Below are positions 22,047 to 34,500 of a DNA stretch of 64,000 nucleotides, piece after piece. The position numbers were made by a program, and so were the translations under genes. Origin of the DNA: Nelumbo lutea (Eukaryota > Streptophyta > Magnoliopsida > Proteales > Nelumbonaceae); the NCBI GenBank assembly GCA_022828595.1, contig JAKGHH010000003.1, positions 105,795,583 to 105,859,582 of the forward strand. The letters run 5' to 3'. The notes under the pieces were generated by a model. It was not told the DNA's origin. It ran no database searches and saw only the letters and a list, made by a program, of their open reading frames with translations. How positions within the stretch are numbered: the first letter of the stretch is position 1; each line of letters starts with the position of its first letter.

Positions 22047-22315
22047 CTAGGGATGCCAATAGGAATGGATTTGGTCCAATCCGATTCGGTCAATGTGATT
22101 TCATTATAAATTGACTAGGTCCAATCCAATCTAATGAATATTTTGAACCAATTTGGACCGGTTCAATTTAATGTCTGGACTGTCCAATTTGTTCAAATTC
22201 ATTTTAATTTATATTAGTTTTAATCCAAATCTGGTCCATTGACAAACATATTCTTATCTTATATCAATGGACTAGATATTGGCTTAATCCAACTCAATCC
22301 AATACTAGTGGAGGG
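22047..22315. repeat. 'TAGGGGTG' family copy 2, rich in GTCCAATCC motifs
   Basis: It starts ctagggatgccaatagg. Repeated ggtccaatccaatctaatga-like motifs are shared with 53666-54007. No coding frame. Confidence 0.5.
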
Positions 22316-23570
22316 GGCCCTGCGTTGCAGGGGCTTGCTCATAAACTATCAAGCTCGAGCTTAGAGACTTGAGTTTGAACTTGAGCTTGGCTCGAGTCAA
22401 AAGCTCGGAAGTTCGAGCTCGGCTCCCTTTGATTGTAGGTCTCTCAAACAGTTGAGGTGCCGAGCCGAGGTCTCCCTCAATTGCTTTGGTGCGAAATCAA
22501 GGTCTCCCTCAGTTGTTGAAGTGTTGAGCTGAGGTTTCCCTAATTTATAAAATATTTAAAAATTTTCATTATTTAAATTTTATTTATTTTAAAAGTTATT
22601 GCGTAATATTAAATATTTTGTTATATAATTATTTAGCTATTTTTAATGTTTTATCATTTAAGATATTTAGTTGTTGAAATATTTAAATAATGTTTTATTC
22701 TTTAATATTAAATTTTTATTGTTTGAATAACATTTAAATTGAATTATTCTGAAAATTATAATTTATATTGTTACTACATAATTTCATGATGAATTTTGTA
22801 AAGATATAGAATTATTAATAATATGAATACGATTAAATCTATTATAATTAATTCTTGTGTTTCAAATAAATATTTTAAAGTTAGTATATAATTTTGTTAT
22901 AATATTTAAATAATTCTGGAAATTTTTTATTGAAATTGTCTATAGATAGATTTAGATAAAAAGTGGGGGACTAAATTAGAGATAGTTTAAGAGATAAATA
23001 AGAGTGAGAGATAATTTATGAGATAAATAGGAATTAGAGACAATTTAAGAGAAAGTGGGGGAAAGTGGTGTCACTTGGTTATACATTAAAAAATCAAATC
23101 CCTCTTTCATTATAGTTAGAAATAGTTAAGCCTATTTTATTTCTTTATAAGTTTATTGGGTAATTATGTGAAATTAAAAAATTAAAAATTAAAAAAACAA
23201 AACAAAAAATTAAGAAAAGGGTGTGGAGCAAGGAAATGCATGGTGACTCCATGATAATAAGATGCATATGCAAACCTACTAAATTTCATAATGGGATACA
23301 GATGTAGATGCAACTGAATATTCGTTTACGGTCACTCTTGACTGAAACCTAAGAATCGGCTCAATAGGCCAAGGTCCAGCTCAACTTCAACTGATGCCGA
23401 AATTGCCCAGCCCAAGTTAAACCCCAATAACTGACTCCAGACAGGCTTGGATGGGCTTGGCTGGTCGGTTATCTTCCCTAGTTTTCATTTCATTTGCATT
23501 TGTTTTGTGTTTTACTTTCTTGTCTGTTTTTGGAGAGGAGTAAGACAAAAGATCAAGACAAAAAAAAAAG
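22316..23570. other. AT-rich intergenic DNA
   Basis: A short stretch of 'aagctcgagctt'-like repeats at 22340-22520 is followed by about 600 bp of very AT-rich sequence. No gene seen. Confidence 0.6.
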
Positions 23571-23971
23571 AAGGTTGTGGTCTCCACACTTTGCATGGGA
23601 GAGACTGAAGGTATGAGGAAATTGGTACAAACCGATGCAAGATTTGCACTTCCAATAAATGCAAATGAGAGAGACATTATAAATTTTGCGTTAGGTGGGG
23701 TAGCAAAACATAGTTACAAAAAGATGCATGCATATCTGAACAATATCCAAGGTATGCATCCAGTTGGAGTTAATTAGGTAGGCTGCAAACAAATAAAGTC
23801 TAAAACACATTTACAGATACAAATTATCGATGGACATTGCATCCTTAATCTACTTCTGCAGTGTATATCCTAATCGAAACGTGTACAATCTGACTATATG
23901 TCTTGAATATTTTAAATTGCATACATATTACAAAAACTCAGAAGTGTGTGGGGCCGGTTAGGGACAAACTA

Positions 23972-24180
23972 CCAAGGCCCAAATGAGTGGGGCCTTCCAA
24001 TTAATTTAAGTAGCAATGTAGCATCAACAGTCAGGATTCTGGAAACTTCGCGCATGCTTTCAACAATCTTATCGTTCATAGCCTGCACATTTTTCCTACC
24101 ATCCCCTGGTTCTTGCATGTCCATGTCGACACTAGCTCTGTTCATATTCTTAATTTCTTTGTTGAATTCTTGCTTCAGAA
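23972..24180 (-). other. Exon-like open frame of unknown identity
   Basis: A clean minus-strand frame of about 66 codons reads QEFNKEIKNMNRAS...NDKIVESMREVSRIL and ends GRPHSFGPW-stop. It is preceded by an AG acceptor-like site (tttctgaag). Composition and lack of stops suggest a former exon, but I do not recognise the family. A second unassigned exon-like stretch on the same strand is at about 25770-25610 (WECVGWDAETCRCNCEANA). Confidence 0.25.
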
Positions 24181-24606
24181 ATCAACAAATTAACATCAGC
24201 ATATATAGTGAACTCAACTCGACAATGATGGTGATACAAACACTTGTTCCTGTAGACAAATGAAACGGATCATTCTTTTCATTCCTCCTACTGGATTGAT
24301 GAAGAGCCACGTAATTAATGACGCCAAGGAAGTTCTAGCATGTACACTGTGCATGGTTTTGCATTTGAATTCTGTGATAAAGTTCACACTTGACATGGGT
24401 TTTCCCTTTGTATTGACCTACAAGAAAAAGGAAAAGCAACGAAAGCACCGATAGGGTTTATTTTTAGTTATGTTTCATTCAATGAAGGTAAATGTTTTAC
24501 ACTTGTCTTGTAGATATTGATGTGGATTGTCATCCTTCGATAACAAATAAATTATGACGAAAAAGAAAATCTTGACACACAAATCTGTTCGAAAAAATCA
24601 AATATC

Positions 24607-25335
24607 TCCATTGGCTTTTTTTTTTTTAACGCCAAAAGACGAAAATTCATTCAAAATTCTCAGTGAGTAGAGTCAGAATCAATCGATCGTCGGAGAAAAG
24701 GACACTCTGACCAAGGACGGCAAATTGAAGTTGCATATCTTGCTAGCTTATGGGCAACTTTATTGCAGCACTTGTTAGTAAACTTCACCGAGTATTGGGA
24801 CAATTTAGTAAGGATTTCTCTGCAGTCGCCAAGGGGGTGAGGTGATGTCCCCAACAGAGAATTAATGACTATTTGCACATCTCCCTCAAAAATAATATGA
24901 CCCATATCCAAATCAGCTTCCAAAACGGCCCAGGCTTAACTTTCCAAAGGGGGTGTAAGAAGCGAGATTAATAGATCGAGCAACAATAAGATCTCCCAAA
25001 TGATTCCTTATGATCACACCAGCCCCAGCTTGGGACAAAGCCGTAGCACCATCAAAGTTAATCTTCAGCCAGCCTAGAGGAGGATTTGTCCAAGAACTAA
25101 AGTGGGATACTTCCTTGAGAGTTGAACGATGAACCCCGAGTCACGGAAAGAAGTTTGTTGCGCTTCCTGCATGGGTACAACGATTGAATTAACAATCACA
25201 AGGGGGTCGAAAGGAGACTTTTTCATTACCAATTTGCATCTAGCTTTCCACACACCCCACATAATAATAGCTCCTTTTGCAAGCTTCGAAATCTCAGAAT
25301 CATCTTTTGGTTCTCCTTGGATAATCCATTGGCTT
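24607..25335 (-). mobile_element. 5'-truncated L1-type LINE with 11 bp target-site duplication
   Basis: The minus-strand frame carries the 3' part of a plant LINE: IIMWGVWKAR, then an RNase-H-like domain (EADLDMGHIIFEGDVQIVINSL, CNKVAHKLARYA). It ends in a poly(A) tail, seen as a T run at about 24617-24629. The 11 bp direct repeat tccattggctt occurs at 24607-24617 and 25325-25335, exactly flanking the body. Several stops interrupt the frame between 24900 and 25080. Confidence 0.88.
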
Positions 25336-25373
25336 CTTGGCCGAATTCCCATCTCTTAAATTTGATTTATTTG

Positions 25374-25617
25374 TGTCTAATTTGATTCAAGAGAATAAGA
25401 GTCTGGAATCAGAATCGGAATAGGTTATTTCGATTCCAATTATTTGATTGGGTAGAATTGGAATTCTGTTGTCATTTCTGCTGGACTAGCATTTTCTCAT
25501 TTAAGGAAATAACCATTCCTTGCTCATTCTAATTTTCATTTTCATTTCTGTTTAAACCAAATAGACTATATAAATGAACCATTCCGATTCTAATTCCAAC
25601 TAAGAATCAAATTAGAC
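25374..25617. mobile_element. 244 bp MITE with GTCTAATTTGATTC termini
   Basis: The left end gtctaatttgattcaag and the right end agaatcaaattagac are inverted repeats. Subterminal ggaatcagaatcgg / ccgattctaattcc also pair. A related but weaker structure is at 40782-41052. Confidence 0.75.
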
Positions 25618-26590
25618 CCTCAGTTGTAACTGCTGCTAGATGGTCTTCAATGATGTAACGACCATATGCATTGGCCTCACAGTTGCATCGACAAGTTTCA
25701 GCATCCCACCCCACACATTCCCAGCTGCATGCCATGAACAAAGGGACAATCAGAATCTTGTGCACTACTGCAGTTGATTGTTGACGTAACACGAGTAGAG
25801 GGATCCTTGTCTAATCAACGGTCTGATTTCAACTACGTCATCCTCTAGATGCAGCTGAAACACGAAAGTTTAAATACTGATCTTACGTTGTTAATATCGA
25901 TAGAGAAAGGATACATATATGGACAATTTGGGGTGGATTGCCCATAATGCAGAAAATTAGGGAATATATTCTTGTACCTTGATCCATCTACCTGAGTTAG
26001 ATGTCTTATCTTAGTGAGGAAAAGATTTGGATTTCATAAAATTTCTAACCATGGTTGTCAAATGATGAACGTTACAGTTCGAACACAACATTTATAAGTT
26101 AATGAGCACTTAAACGCTATATTTCTTATAAACACGTTTAATGAATACTTAGAAAATTTTTAGACGTCTGTCCCTTAAAATATTCGCAACTTATCCTTGA
26201 AAATTTTAAAAACCAGTTGTCAGGATATTTAATTATCAGTTGCTCATTAGACGTGCCTATTATACTCAACTCAAATGATGAATGCAAGCAAGGAAAGTTT
26301 CTGATATTCTGGGATCTTCGATGGGCTTATGTTGTGTCTAAGTTGTTAAGTTTGGGCCTCTTCTCTTTTGGATTTGACGACCGACCTCCCTACGTGTCGG
26401 CCCCAGCTTAGAAATGAGGAAGTGATGAACATGTGATCGTGGGCCATGATCCATCCATGTCTCTGTAATTTGAAAGCCCCTAAAAGCACATTTTTATGTT
26501 CAAGCATGATGCAATCAAACAACGTAACCTTCTGTCTGGTGATACATAGATTTGAAGTGTGATTAGCATACGCCTTCAACCGAATTACAT
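25610..26590. other. Intergenic
   Basis: Apart from the cysteine-containing exon-like stretch at 25610-25770 (minus), no gene or repeat boundary is supported. Confidence 0.4.
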
Positions 26591-26592
26591 AA

Positions 26593-27353
26593 TTAAATAT
26601 AAGAAAATTGTTTAAAACTCACTATGAGTTTATAGCATTTCTCTTAAATTCATTACAACTTTTTAAAATGTCTAAAGCTTACTATGCAACTAGTTTGACG
26701 TTAAACAGACTAATGGGTGTTAATATATTATCATTTTAACCTTCATAGAAAAATAGAAAATATATACAAAATAAATTAATGGGCGTTAATATGTTATCGT
26801 TTTAATATTTAGACATAAAAAATGAAAAAAGTTCAAAAAAATATTTTCAAATAAAAAATGCATAAAAACATTATAAAATTTCAAACAAAATTAAAAATTA
26901 TTTTCAAATTATAGAAACTATAGAAATTGAAAAAAATCAGAAATAAAAAAATGTAGAATAAACACCAAAAATTATAGAAAAACACAAAAATTGTAAATAA
27001 ATAACAAAAATACAGGAAAATTTATAGATTGCAGAAAAATAGAAAAATGCAAAAAAAACAGAAATTATAACAAAACACTAAAAATGCAAAAAAAAAAAAA
27101 AGAAAATTAAAAACTGAAAAAGATCAGTTTTCTTCTAACTCACCATTCAAAGATAATTTGGTCATGAAAATAGTTATTTATACTGACATGGACACCTCTG
27201 TTAAGAAGCATTAATGGTGTAATAACGGAATGTGAGTTTTGGAAAATAAAAATTTACTGAAATGGTGAGTTTTAAACATTTTAAAAAGTTGTGATGATTT
27301 TAAGAAAATTATTGAAAACTCATGATGAGTTTTATACAATTTCCCTTAAATAT
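26593..27353. mobile_element. 745 bp non-autonomous DNA transposon with ~80 bp terminal inverted repeats
   Basis: Bases 26601-26690 (gaaaattgtttaaaactcac ... actttttaaaatgtctaaag) are the inverted match of about 27262-27345 (...gagttttatacaatttccc). The 8 bp sequence ttaaatat directly flanks both ends (26593-26600 and 27346-27353). The interior is A-rich and has an internal repeat (taatggg[t/c]gttaatat at 26709 and 26779) but no transposase. The TSD length suggests hAT or, if a mismatched ninth base is counted, Mutator ancestry. Confidence 0.85.
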
Positions 27354-30300
27354 TAATTTACGTAAAGCAGACTATCTTATTCTGTCCGCTATTAATTCCA
27401 GCTACTTCCTGCTTGTATTTACAAGGAAATAACCCACTACTAAAAAAAAGTAACATTTTATGCCATGCCCATGATGTTAGATCATGAGATGATTTGAATG
27501 GCTACAAGTATCCAAAATTATGGGGGTCGTCATGCAGGTTGTTATTGGGAGGCTACAGTATGTTGAGCATGTGTACCACGTTTGTTTTCCATTGGCTAAT
27601 GACCATCGATGGGCTGGGCTTTTTTATTGTCATTATAGTCATTTCATTTATTTATCATGGGCCGGCCTTCTCAAATTTCAATATATCAAAGACATGAGCT
27701 CCTATCTCCACTCATTAAAAAAAAAAAAAAACAAGCAGACGATAAATACGAAGTCTATTGGAAATTCCAACAAAGTAGATTCTTTTAGGAGTGTTCAACC
27801 CTACAATCCAGAATGTAATTGGGCTTGTGTCGGGTAGTTGGGTTGGCATCTGCAGACGATATTATTCTATTTCTATTTCAATCCATTCCTGGTTCTAGTT
27901 GATAAGCAATTGATCTCTTGATTGTCTCCCACGTTCGATAGTATTATTAACATAAACTATTCAACGTTTGCCGTTTTGGGTTGAATTGCTCCAGTTAGCA
28001 CATGCCCTAAATCGACTGACCTAAACTGATATTTCTCCAAACATTTACACAAGGGCTGGGCCTGGGCTAGCTCCACTCCTTTTTGGTTGAGTATGGGCTT
28101 CTTGAATCGGATCATTTGGGCTTTTTCTGTCAAACTTTTATATCAAAGGTTTATTATATATTTGGTTTGATAGAAAATAAGTGATTCCTTAACAACAACA
28201 TCCTAGCTAGCTACACTACTTTTGAGGGTAGAGAAGTGAGCTTCTTCATATTGAATGACAAATATATTTGAGCTGCATCTTCCGGGAAGGAATGTGGACG
28301 GATAGAATTAAAATCTAAAGTGGCAGATAAGATTTGTGGTCGCTCGGAAAGGTCCAAGGTGGTCTCCCTGTCACTGTCTCCTAGTTGGTGGTGGCAATTA
28401 ACCACCACACCATGCCTTCTCACATGCCTCATCTCGCCTTGTCCGGGATTCACTGCTCAGTGCCCATCCCCATCTTTGTCTGTCAAATCCCCACACCATG
28501 AATGCATATTCCTATTATTTTCCTTCCTTTTCCTATCATTCAACGGGAATGTATAAAATCAAAGGAGACCACAGGAATTAAAGTTCCAAATTTGGTTTCG
28601 TTAATCTGGAAGGTATATATATATATATATATATATATTTTCGCCAGGTAGCAAATGGCTTTTGTTTGGTCCTTTTCTATATGTCGCCTTTTCTCCTATA
28701 TATTAGTTTCACTTTAGTATTGATGTGTATTGGTTTCTTTCTTTCTTTCATTCTTTCTTTATACTTATGCTGTTGCAAATTGCAACCATAAATTGGGTTG
28801 AATTGAAACACCGATTGTTCAAGAAAACTAAAATAAAACAAAATCCAACTTTGTGTTTTCATCGACTTGAGAGGATGACAATCCAGTGCTTGTGACTCCT
28901 AATGCTTGGAAATGATGTTAACTGAGTCTAACTAATATTCAACAGTATCATATACTAATTTTAATTGAGCATATGCATTACTTCAACTGCCGGCCCAAAA
29001 TAAAGGAAATTAAAAAGGAGAGGGGCAAGCTAAGATTAATATTTCTTGTCAAGAAAGCAGGGAAAAGGGAGAAGACAAGCTAAAATTCTTCTTGTCCTGC
29101 AAAAATTCAGCAATCTCACGCATGTTAAGCTCTACCATAAACAATACACATGCGCTTAATAGAGTAGTTTTTATTTCATGTCCCTTCATTCTCGAATATT
29201 TCTACGACTTCAGTTGTGATGTCTAAATGATTGTTTAGTAATGGGCGTCTCAAACTAAAAGAATAAGACAGAGAGGAGGAGGCAGAATGATTGAGACTCT
29301 TCTAGGAAATCTGGCCATATATAATATAAGTTGAAGTTTGACCAGAGACAGAATATTTGAGAGATTATAGTTCTTGACCCGATTAATTAATTATATATAC
29401 CACGTCGAATTCGGGTTGGTTGTCTGGGTCGGTCGAATGTCGAGACCGTTGGATACTCCTTGGATTGGTTGCGCTGAATAATGTTAATTAATTAAATATC
29501 GATTTGCTTGACCAACGAGAGGTGGAACTCGGAAGCTTCATGGGCTCATGGGCATGTTATGTTATGGGTGGGTGGGGTAGCAATTGAGCATGGCATCGCA
29601 TCAATTATGAGTCCTTTCCATCCATCAAATCAATACTCAATTTATAACGGTGCCCGAAAGAATTTATATAAAAAAATGCCCAGCCCACTACTGAGATCTG
29701 AGATCCATGGGCTGGTCCTTCTCTCCAACCCTAAATCCACAGATTACCAGATACGGTCTTTTGGCGAGTCTGGATCTGCTGCTCACAACGCTGTATCTAA
29801 AATATAAAGGAATGCATCACCAATCACAAGTGAACACGTTAGTGTTCCGTACATTTGAATGTGCGTCCTGCCGCCTGCGTATATAGACACTGGTGTGTTC
29901 TTCGTGTCTGGTCGAGTAGATTTACACAAACCGATCCCAGGGAGGGTGCTTTTCGGGGGTAACTGGGAAGTGGGAATTTTCACGTTAACCCTTGCTACGT
30001 GTCGTCCTTTCTCATGAACAGTTCCGTAGGCCATGGCATGGCATGGCATGGCATGGCATCCGAAGCACCTGCCACGTACGCCTTTTTCTCTTAAATTGCC
30101 AACTTCACAAAATGCCCCTGCTCTCTCATCAAACTCACAATCTCCTTGACAAAAGGTACACATTATGAACAGTTTTTGGTAAGTCGATCCTTCAAGTCCG
30201 ATATTCACAAACGATAAGAAAGGGAAAGCAAACTGGCAAAGGAGATTACTTCGCAGAGAGGTTTATACAGAAGAACCACTATCTAATCAAGAATCAACTT

Positions 30301-30778
30301 TCCCTATTCTGAGCCCTTTGATCCAATCACAACGAACGGTTCTCACGAATGTAGACAGAGACCCACCAAACATGAAAAGAAGCAATATGCAACCCTCCAT
30401 GTATGAGCCCTCATCGATGAGTTGTACGTTTACCAGAGCCAAAGCCCAAATGCCAAATGATGGTTGATGGATGGATGGATGGCGTCATTGCACCGTGAAA
30501 AGTGAAAAAAACTGAACTAAAAAGCAGAAAATACGGAAGGAAGGGCAGAGGATGAGCAGTCCCGAGGTTGGTAATTTCAAACCTGAAACGTGAGCAAATA
30601 TATCTGGCATGACTGATGTACTCTCTAATTACAACCTGTCATCAACAACTTACAGGTTGGCTAGCTGGCTCCCGCTCGATCTTCAAGAAAATAAAGCCCC
30701 CAGGTAAACGACAAATCCTGACTTGACGACAAAATACTGACTACGAGAGATAATCTCCGCCCCTTTTTATCCTCCCCT
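27354..30778. other. Intergenic DNA upstream of the first DUF4228 gene
   Basis: Includes a (TA)n run at 28614-28638 and a copy of the ggatctgctgctcaca repeat near 29770, shared with 61568. Several unsupported short ORFs occur. No conserved protein seen. Confidence 0.55.
30031..30060. repeat. (GGCAT)n minisatellite
   Basis: About five and a half consecutive ggcat units within ccatggcatggcatggcat. Confidence 0.9.
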
Positions 30779-30779
30779 C

Positions 30780-30787
30780 TATAAATA
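30780..30787 (+). promoter_or_regulatory. TATA box of the DUF4228 gene at 30945
   Basis: tataaata lies in a C/T-rich context, 158 bp before the ATG. It predicts transcription start near 30810. Confidence 0.6.
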
Positions 30788-30944
30788 CTCTCTACCCGCC
30801 TTCCTTGGCTTCCCGTTCCCGTTCCCGTCTCCCGCGTGGACTGAAATCACAACTCCGTCGCCATTTTTATTATTCTTCACGTCTCGAGCGATACCTGCCT
30901 GGTAGCACTTAAAAAAAAAATCAAAAGCAGTGCAGTAGATCTAG

Positions 30945-31442
30945 ATGGGCATCTGTAACTCCTGCGAGTCCGGGTCCGCTTCCACTGCGAAGCTCATTCT
31001 CCAGGACGGACAGCTGCAGGAGTTCCCTTACCCGGTGAAAGTCTCCTACGTGCTGCAGATGAACCCGTCCTGTTTTATTTGCAACTCTGACGAAATGGGC
31101 TTCGACGACTTTGTATCGGCTATCAGTGCCGACGAGGAACTTCAACCCGGTCAGCTCTATTTTGCGCTGCCGTTGAGTAGATTAAAGTATCCCCTCCAGG
31201 CGGAGGAGATGGCCGCATTGGCTGTCAAGGCCAGTTCCGCTCTCATGAAGAGTGGGGATGGTAGTGGGGAGAAATGCCGGTGCCGCCGGAAAGGGGTGGT
31301 ACCCATGTTATTTTCCGGCAAGACACAAGTAAAGAAATCACTGCAAGAGGCGGGGTCAGGCAGGGTTGGTATGGTGGAGAATAGAAGAGGAGGGAGGAAT
31401 GGTGGAAGCTTCAAGTCCAAATTGAATGCCATTCCAGAGTAG
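30945..31442 (+). CDS. DUF4228 (PADRE) domain protein, 165 aa
   Basis: A single exon starting MGICNSCESGS, with the family pattern AKLILQDGQLQEFPYPVKVSYVL, PSCFICNSDEM and LQPGQLYFALPLS. It ends in a basic, disordered tail (FKSKLNAIPE). Gly2 and Cys4 fit N-myristoylation and S-acylation, so membrane attachment is inferred. Proteins of this family respond to pathogen and abiotic stress; the biochemical role is unknown. The length is normal for the family. A TATA box lies 158 bp upstream. A paralogue in the same orientation is at 51055. Confidence 0.93.
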   Translation: MGICNSCESGSASTAKLILQDGQLQEFPYPVKVSYVLQMNPSCFICNSDEMGFDDFVSAISADEELQPGQLYFALPLSRLKYPLQAEEMAALAVKASSALMKSGDGSGEKCRCRRKGVVPMLFSGKTQVKKSLQEAGSGRVGMVENRRGGRNGGSFKSKLNAIPE

Positions 31443-34200
31443 TATAACTGACGACAGCTAGGATGTTCTTGGAATCATTAATAGAGCATAGGCAGGCCGC
31501 AGGCCCTGATCCTTGGAAATCTGTAAATATTTAAAAAAGAAAAAAAAATTTGGGGTTTTACATTTTCTTCTTCTGTTTTGTTTTTGTTAAAGAGGAAAGA
31601 AAGTAATGAGATGTGGCTGCCTGCTGCAATTTCAAGCATTCTCGCCTTATATGATTCATCAAAGCTATTTTTTTTTCTCTCCTTTTTGGAACAAAACGGA
31701 ACGAACACGAACAAAGCCATCCTATCTATTGTATAAGAATGGTTGGTTTTGGAGAACGTCGAATTTGGGCTGACATGGGTTGAGTACGTGCAATTTATTC
31801 CAAAATTTGTTGTAACGCCAGAAAGAATCAAATGAAGTCACGATCTCCCCATGCATTATTAATAATAATATGAACTGTGAAGTTTGAACTCCGGGAATAA
31901 GACGATGGTTTTTTGTTGTGCGGATGTTGTTTTCTTCCATGATTTCTTTTTCTCTTTACAAAAGGGGAAAAAAAAAAAGAAGAAAAAGTGTGGTAGTAGT
32001 AGTAGCTGCGGAGGTACGTGGTTGGTGATGGGAAGTCGGAACGAGGGAGAGACGTTATAGAGAGAGAGAGAGAGAGAGAGGGAAGGGAGAGACGACAATA
32101 AGGGGAAGGAGTGAAGTTGAGAAAAAGATGTGTGATTGGTGGATGGTTTCTCTCATATCATTATGCATAAATGATTGCTACGATGGGAATTCATTCAAGC
32201 AGGAAGGAAGCGTGCACACAGGGTTTCCGTCGGAAGGCTACTACAGCTGTCCAGGTTTAATCGAGACACTGACGCTGCCAAGTGGTGGGGCGTGGATGTG
32301 GGTGTTGTTATTACGTGGGACCTTGTCCTGATTTGATGGTCCTCCTTCTCGAGATGATTTTCGTCTTCTTCCAAAGATTAGAATCCAACCAGTACATAGC
32401 GTGGCTTGATGGATGGGTGGATAGGTGCATGGACCACCCCGACTAGACTAGAGAGTGGAGCAGAGAAAACAAACTTTCATTCAGGCTTTCGGCTGTAATA
32501 TATAGTACTGCTGAACAGGGAGGAGAGAGAGAGAGAGAGAGAGAAAGGGACAGATCACACAGAAATTGCTTGGTCATCAAGTGACGAGTCCAGTAAATTA
32601 ATAATGGATCCATTTCAAAATTTCAATAACTCAAACTCAAAACACTAGTAAACGAATGAAGCATTGTCGAGTTAATTTGTAGGGAAAAATTACATGGTGT
32701 GCTGTGTTGTTGCAGAGTCAGTCGACACTCTAACAACTAACATGGGTTTGAAATTTTGAATATATACAAATAGTCAAATGTATGAAATGGGACCTTTAGC
32801 TTTAATACAAGCATACATATTACTTATTGCCTTACAGCTATAATACATGAATCAACTTTCAATCCATTTTTATTTAAAAAAAAATCTTTCAATCTTTGGA
32901 TGACTGAAACAAAATTTCCCAGCCCATCCCTTCTTATAAATATTGTTCACTTCAATTTCAACTCATTATTATTATTATTATTATTTTTGTTTAAAATTAT
33001 TGTTGCTAAATAGGACGTTTCGTAAAGTAATAGCACTTTTTTTTTGGTTAGTATCAATGCTCCGGGAAACATTATCTGTACTTCTACCCATTATCCAATG
33101 CTATATCATTGCCTTCTTGGTAATAACGAGCTGTAGCTCCAATAAATGCCAAATTTGATGTTGCTCCAAACCATGCCTTTCTGATTTTCAATATGTGACT
33201 TAGAGCACAGTTTTCAGTGAAAAACGATTCCAAACAAATAACTGTTTCCTGGAGCAACCTCTTTTCCTACATGACATTAATATAGCGCCATTGCTCAAAA
33301 AAACAACAACAATGCCAAACAATCACCTAACGAATGGGGACAGTCCAAACCAAACAGTCCGTCCACGAGATAATCCCAGATTCGCACAATAGTTACAATA
33401 AAGAAAATAACCACCAAGAATATCATCCATGTGTAATCTTATGGGTCATTTTGGTTTTTTGAGAAAGGTATGAGAAAGTTGGAATATTTCCGAGTGATTC
33501 CATTCTCTGTTTAAAGAGAAACAGTAGGATGGAAAAGGATAAATATTGAGATGTGATCATATTATATAGCTAAACATGGGATTTTAGATTCATCAAGAGT
33601 TTTTACAAATTTTCTTATGTAACAAACATTGGAGACTTGACTATTATTTTGAGTAACACATTTTATGTATTTCTCGACTAAATATGTTCTTTATCAAAGT
33701 CCAATCAATCTATTTCACAGATATTTAGGTCTCATTTGCTTTTTGATAATTTATTTACCCATTTTATTTTATTTCTCAGGTAAATAAGGCAATACCCGTT
33801 TTAACCATAAAAATCCATTATCAAAAAGGGCATTTTGTCCTATACAATTGTTGTCAATCCCCCCCCCAGGTGAGAAAGTTATTTACTCACGAAGAAAAAT
33901 AAACTTTTCCTGACACCCACATAATAAGAGACCAATGTTCCCTCTCTTATTCAAATCAAATTGCTTTCTTATGAAAATATAAAATAGTCTTGTGATCAAC
34001 TTCATCATTAATTGCTAATTTCTTTATGAGGCTGCCTCTCTTATTCAAATCAAATACAACAAATACCCTTATTAAATATACAGAAAAATCTCCAACCAAA
34101 TCTGGGACCAAACACTCTTGAAGGGTTTTTACTATCATTGATTGCCATTAATCCTTTCTTAGCCAATTCATTGAGCTTAAATAGAAACTGTGCTCCATTC
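31443..34200. other. Intergenic DNA with microsatellites
   Basis: (GA)n runs at 32059-32080 and 32524-32544 and an (ATT)n run at about 32965-32984. No conserved coding region recognised. Confidence 0.6.
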
Positions 34201-34204
34201 ATCT

Positions 34205-34500
34205 AAAATCACGATTTTTTTTTTGAATTGTTGTTGACCCGGACAGTCAAGCCATTCAGTTTAGAAACCGTTTAGGCAATCAGTTTCGTTTCACCCTTAA
34301 CAATTCGTTCCTTGGCCAAAAATCATTAACTTGGTCAAATGTTTTGACTGCTTTATTTATTTTAATTGTTATTTTTTTTCATTTTTTAAATTAAAACAGG
34401 TAAGCCATCCAAATTTGAACCGGATGATCAAACCACTAACTCAGAAACCGATGGCCAAAAAGTGGTTCTGATTCCTGATCGATTTTTAAAATGTACGGCT
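34205..34500. repeat. Repeat related to the 52456 hAT-like element
   Basis: Shares runs such as gaaccg, gtcaaatgttttgac and a gatttttaaaat edge with the element at 52456 and with 46120. Ends are not clear. Confidence 0.4.

Noticed and set aside
29783..30208. 141-codon minus-strand ORF
   Set aside because: Spans the GGCAT minisatellite and intergenic DNA; no family resemblance.
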